Origin: Gp6-AA40 sp963742105
Lineage (GTDB): Bacteria; Acidobacteriota; Vicinamibacteria; Vicinamibacterales; UBA2999
Assembly: GCA_963742105.1 (NCBI GenBank)
Contig: CAVUKN010000007.1
Location: 1,116,001 to 1,180,000 of the forward strand
Direction: 5' to 3'
Length of the DNA stretch: 64,000 nucleotides
How positions within the stretch are numbered: the first letter of the stretch is position 1; the number at the start of each line of letters is the position of its first letter. Shown here piece after piece: positions 62,804 to 64,000 of this stretch. Below the pieces are notes generated by a model that worked only from the letters and a program-made list of their open reading frames with translations, did not search any database and had not been told where the DNA came from. Both the position numbers and the translations under genes were made by a program.

Positions 62804-63765
62804 CAGGCGCTTACCGCCTCTGCGCGTGCGCGCACCATCACACCAACGAGTGGTGCCAGCGTGGACATCACTTCCGGCGCCACCGCGATCCGATCGGTCA
62901 ACGATGCGGTCTGCGTCGGATCGATGGCGTCTATGCTGGTTGCGAGCCGCTCGCCCAGCGTGCGCCGAATCTGATCCACCGCCCCGGGGGCCCGGCCGAT
63001 GCCGCCGAGCAGCACCCGCGTGAACCCCTGCCCGGCCAGGCGATCCTGGTAGTACATCGTTGTCTGGTGCACCATGTCCGCCAGCGCCACGTCGTCGACT
63101 TCGGAACTGCTGCGAAAGAAGATCACATGGGTTCCGCGGAGGATGGCCACCGACGAGTACGTAGGCTGCACGTGGACGACGAGCCAGTCACCCGCGGTCG
63201 ACGTCTGCCCGGCGAGACACAGGTTGACGACGCTCAACGTGGCGAGATCCACGAGGCCGGCGTGCATGCCCGCCTCCTCGCACAGGGTTTCGTACTCGCG
63301 GACGATGTCGCGCCGCGCCAGCACCACCACGAACTCCGCCCCGGCGCCGGTACGAGTCCCCGCATCGAACGACAGCGATGCATCGTCGACCGGAAATGGC
63401 GCCGACTTCCGGATCTGCCAGCGAATCAACTGCTCGAGATCTTCCGGACGTGCAGGAACCTGGTCGAACCGCACCAGCGAGACGCGCGCCGCGGGATCCG
63501 GAATGACCAGCCCGACTCGCGTTGGTCGCACACCCACGCGATCGAGCGCCCGCTGGATCGCTTCGGCGACGGCTGGCCGGCCGGGCACGTTCGTGGCCGT
63601 GAGCGACGCCGCCAGGACACCCGCTGACAGCGGTTCGATGGCATAGCCCTGGACAACCGGTTCGCCGCCACGGAACCCGAGAATCGCCACCGATACAGCT
63701 TCTGGCGCGATCTGGATCGCCGCGTCGGGCGGCGGACTGGCCAGCCAGGAGGTCAGAACGCTCAT
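62803..63765 (-). CDS. pilM: PilM actin-like assembly protein
   Basis: PilM is a cytoplasmic actin-fold protein that binds PilN at the pilus base. The 320-residue protein has PVVQGYAIEPL, ARVSLVRFDQVPARPEDLEQLIRWQIRKSAPFPVDDASL and YSSVAILRGTHVIFFRSSS. The ATP-site segments are weaker than in classic PilM, as is often the case in hybrid systems. It overlaps the GspE/PilB stop (ATGA). Confidence 0.82.
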   Translation of the reverse strand: MSVLTSWLASPPPDAAIQIAPEAVSVAILGFRGGEPVVQGYAIEPLSAGVLAASLTATNVPGRPAVAEAIQRALDRVGVRPTRVGLVIPDPAARVSLVRFDQVPARPEDLEQLIRWQIRKSAPFPVDDASLSFDAGTRTGAGAEFVVVLARRDIVREYETLCEEAGMHAGLVDLATLSVVNLCLAGQTSTAGDWLVVHVQPTYSSVAILRGTHVIFFRSSSEVDDVALADMVHQTTMYYQDRLAGQGFTRVLLGGIGRAPGAVDQIRRTLGERLATSIDAIDPTQTASLTDRIAVAPEVMSTLAPLVGVMVRARAEAVSA

Positions 63766-64000
63766 TCGAGGAAGGTCACCTTGTTGATTTCGCGCACTGT
63801 GGTGAGCCCGTGCAGGACTTTCTCGACGGCGGACTCACGGAGGAATCGCATGCCCTCTTCGTGAGCCGCCTTCTTGACTTCGGATGCTGGTCGGCGATCC
63901 AGGATCATCTCACGGATGCGATCCGAAAGGTCCAGCAGTTCGCAGATCGCCGTCCGCCCCTTGAACCCGGTGCCGCCGCACTCGATGCACCCGGCACCTT
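63762..64000 (-). CDS. GspE/PilB secretion ATPase, C-terminal end
   Basis: Only the last 78 residues are in the window. They contain the zinc-binding and domain signature GCIECGGTGFKGRTAICELL, then the usual C-terminal helices ending TVREINKVTFLE. This is the end of a type II/IV secretion ATPase, which powers pseudopilus or pilus assembly. Its stop overlaps the pilM start (ATGA). The gene continues upstream of the window edge on the minus strand. Confidence 0.88.
   Translation of the reverse strand, partial: GAGCIECGGTGFKGRTAICELLDLSDRIREMILDRRPASEVKKAAHEEGMRFLRESAVEKVLHGLTTVREINKVTFLE

Overview
The window is high-GC, densely packed bacterial DNA with an outer membrane: it encodes lipopolysaccharide transport (Lpt), Tol-Pal, beta-barrel proteins and a secretin. 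The gene content fits an Acidobacteriota-type chromosome, perhaps class Vicinamibacteria: a ccmB/ccmC/ccmD cluster, an rpoN-hpf-hprK-rapZ-PTS block, fused Lpt subunits, and a pilMNO-secretin-pseudopilin hybrid. That placement is inference from gene content, not from a marker tree. I see no rRNA, tRNA, CRISPR array, insertion sequence or prophage.

Layout. 1-1.5 kb: end of ccmB, then ccmC, a CcmD-like gene and a 48-codon membrane ORF (haem export for cytochrome c). 1.5-4.2 kb: phosphoesterase and shikimate kinase, divergent from an RsbW-like ATPase and an inositol monophosphatase. 4.2-8.9 kb: beta-barrel protein, two convergent polytopic glycosyltransferase-like proteins and a VTT-domain protein. 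9-14.8 kb: ttcA, dtd, a barrel-like protein, a DapF homologue with both catalytic cysteines replaced, a PQQ-propeller protein and guaA. 14.8-21.5 kb: dnaE, accA, recJ. 21.6-22.8 kb: an ArsR regulator and an SRPBCC/SnoaL protein under one near-leaderless promoter. 22.9-27.2 kb: a fused LptC/LptA-like protein, lptB and rpoN. 27.3-32.5 kb: hpf, hprK, rapZ, EIIA, HPr and EI, a sugar-transporter-free regulatory phosphotransferase chain. 32.6-38.2 kb (minus strand): a complete Tol-Pal operon followed by ssb. 38.3-43.6 kb: recN, miaB, a DUF151 nuclease, parA and parB, with an identical 16-bp palindrome on each side of parAB. 44-48.6 kb: a GH57 glycosidase, divergent from one fused LptF-LptG permease. 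48.7-55.5 kb: a PHP phosphoesterase, xerD, and a murQ/sugar kinase/GHL10-like/AmiE-like cell-wall recovery group. 55.6-64 kb (minus strand): a hybrid type II secretion/type IV pilus operon from a PilB/GspE end through pilM, pilN, pilO, a PilP-like protein, a secretin with a C-terminal cohesin-like domain, two GspG-like pseudopilins, an Ig/PKD lipoprotein and a glycine-rich pseudopilin-like protein.

Two features cut across the genes. First, at least six intergenic spacers carry inverted repeats built from short tandem words. The word differs at each place, and several right-hand arms run up to the start codon of the next gene. Second, nearly every gene between about 27.5 and 48.2 kb carries one or more single-base frameshifts, while the flanks carry none. 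Most fit an extra base, often in a homopolymer, so the likeliest cause is a poorly polished stretch of consensus rather than gene decay. Broken genes are annotated over their full span with approximate shift positions.
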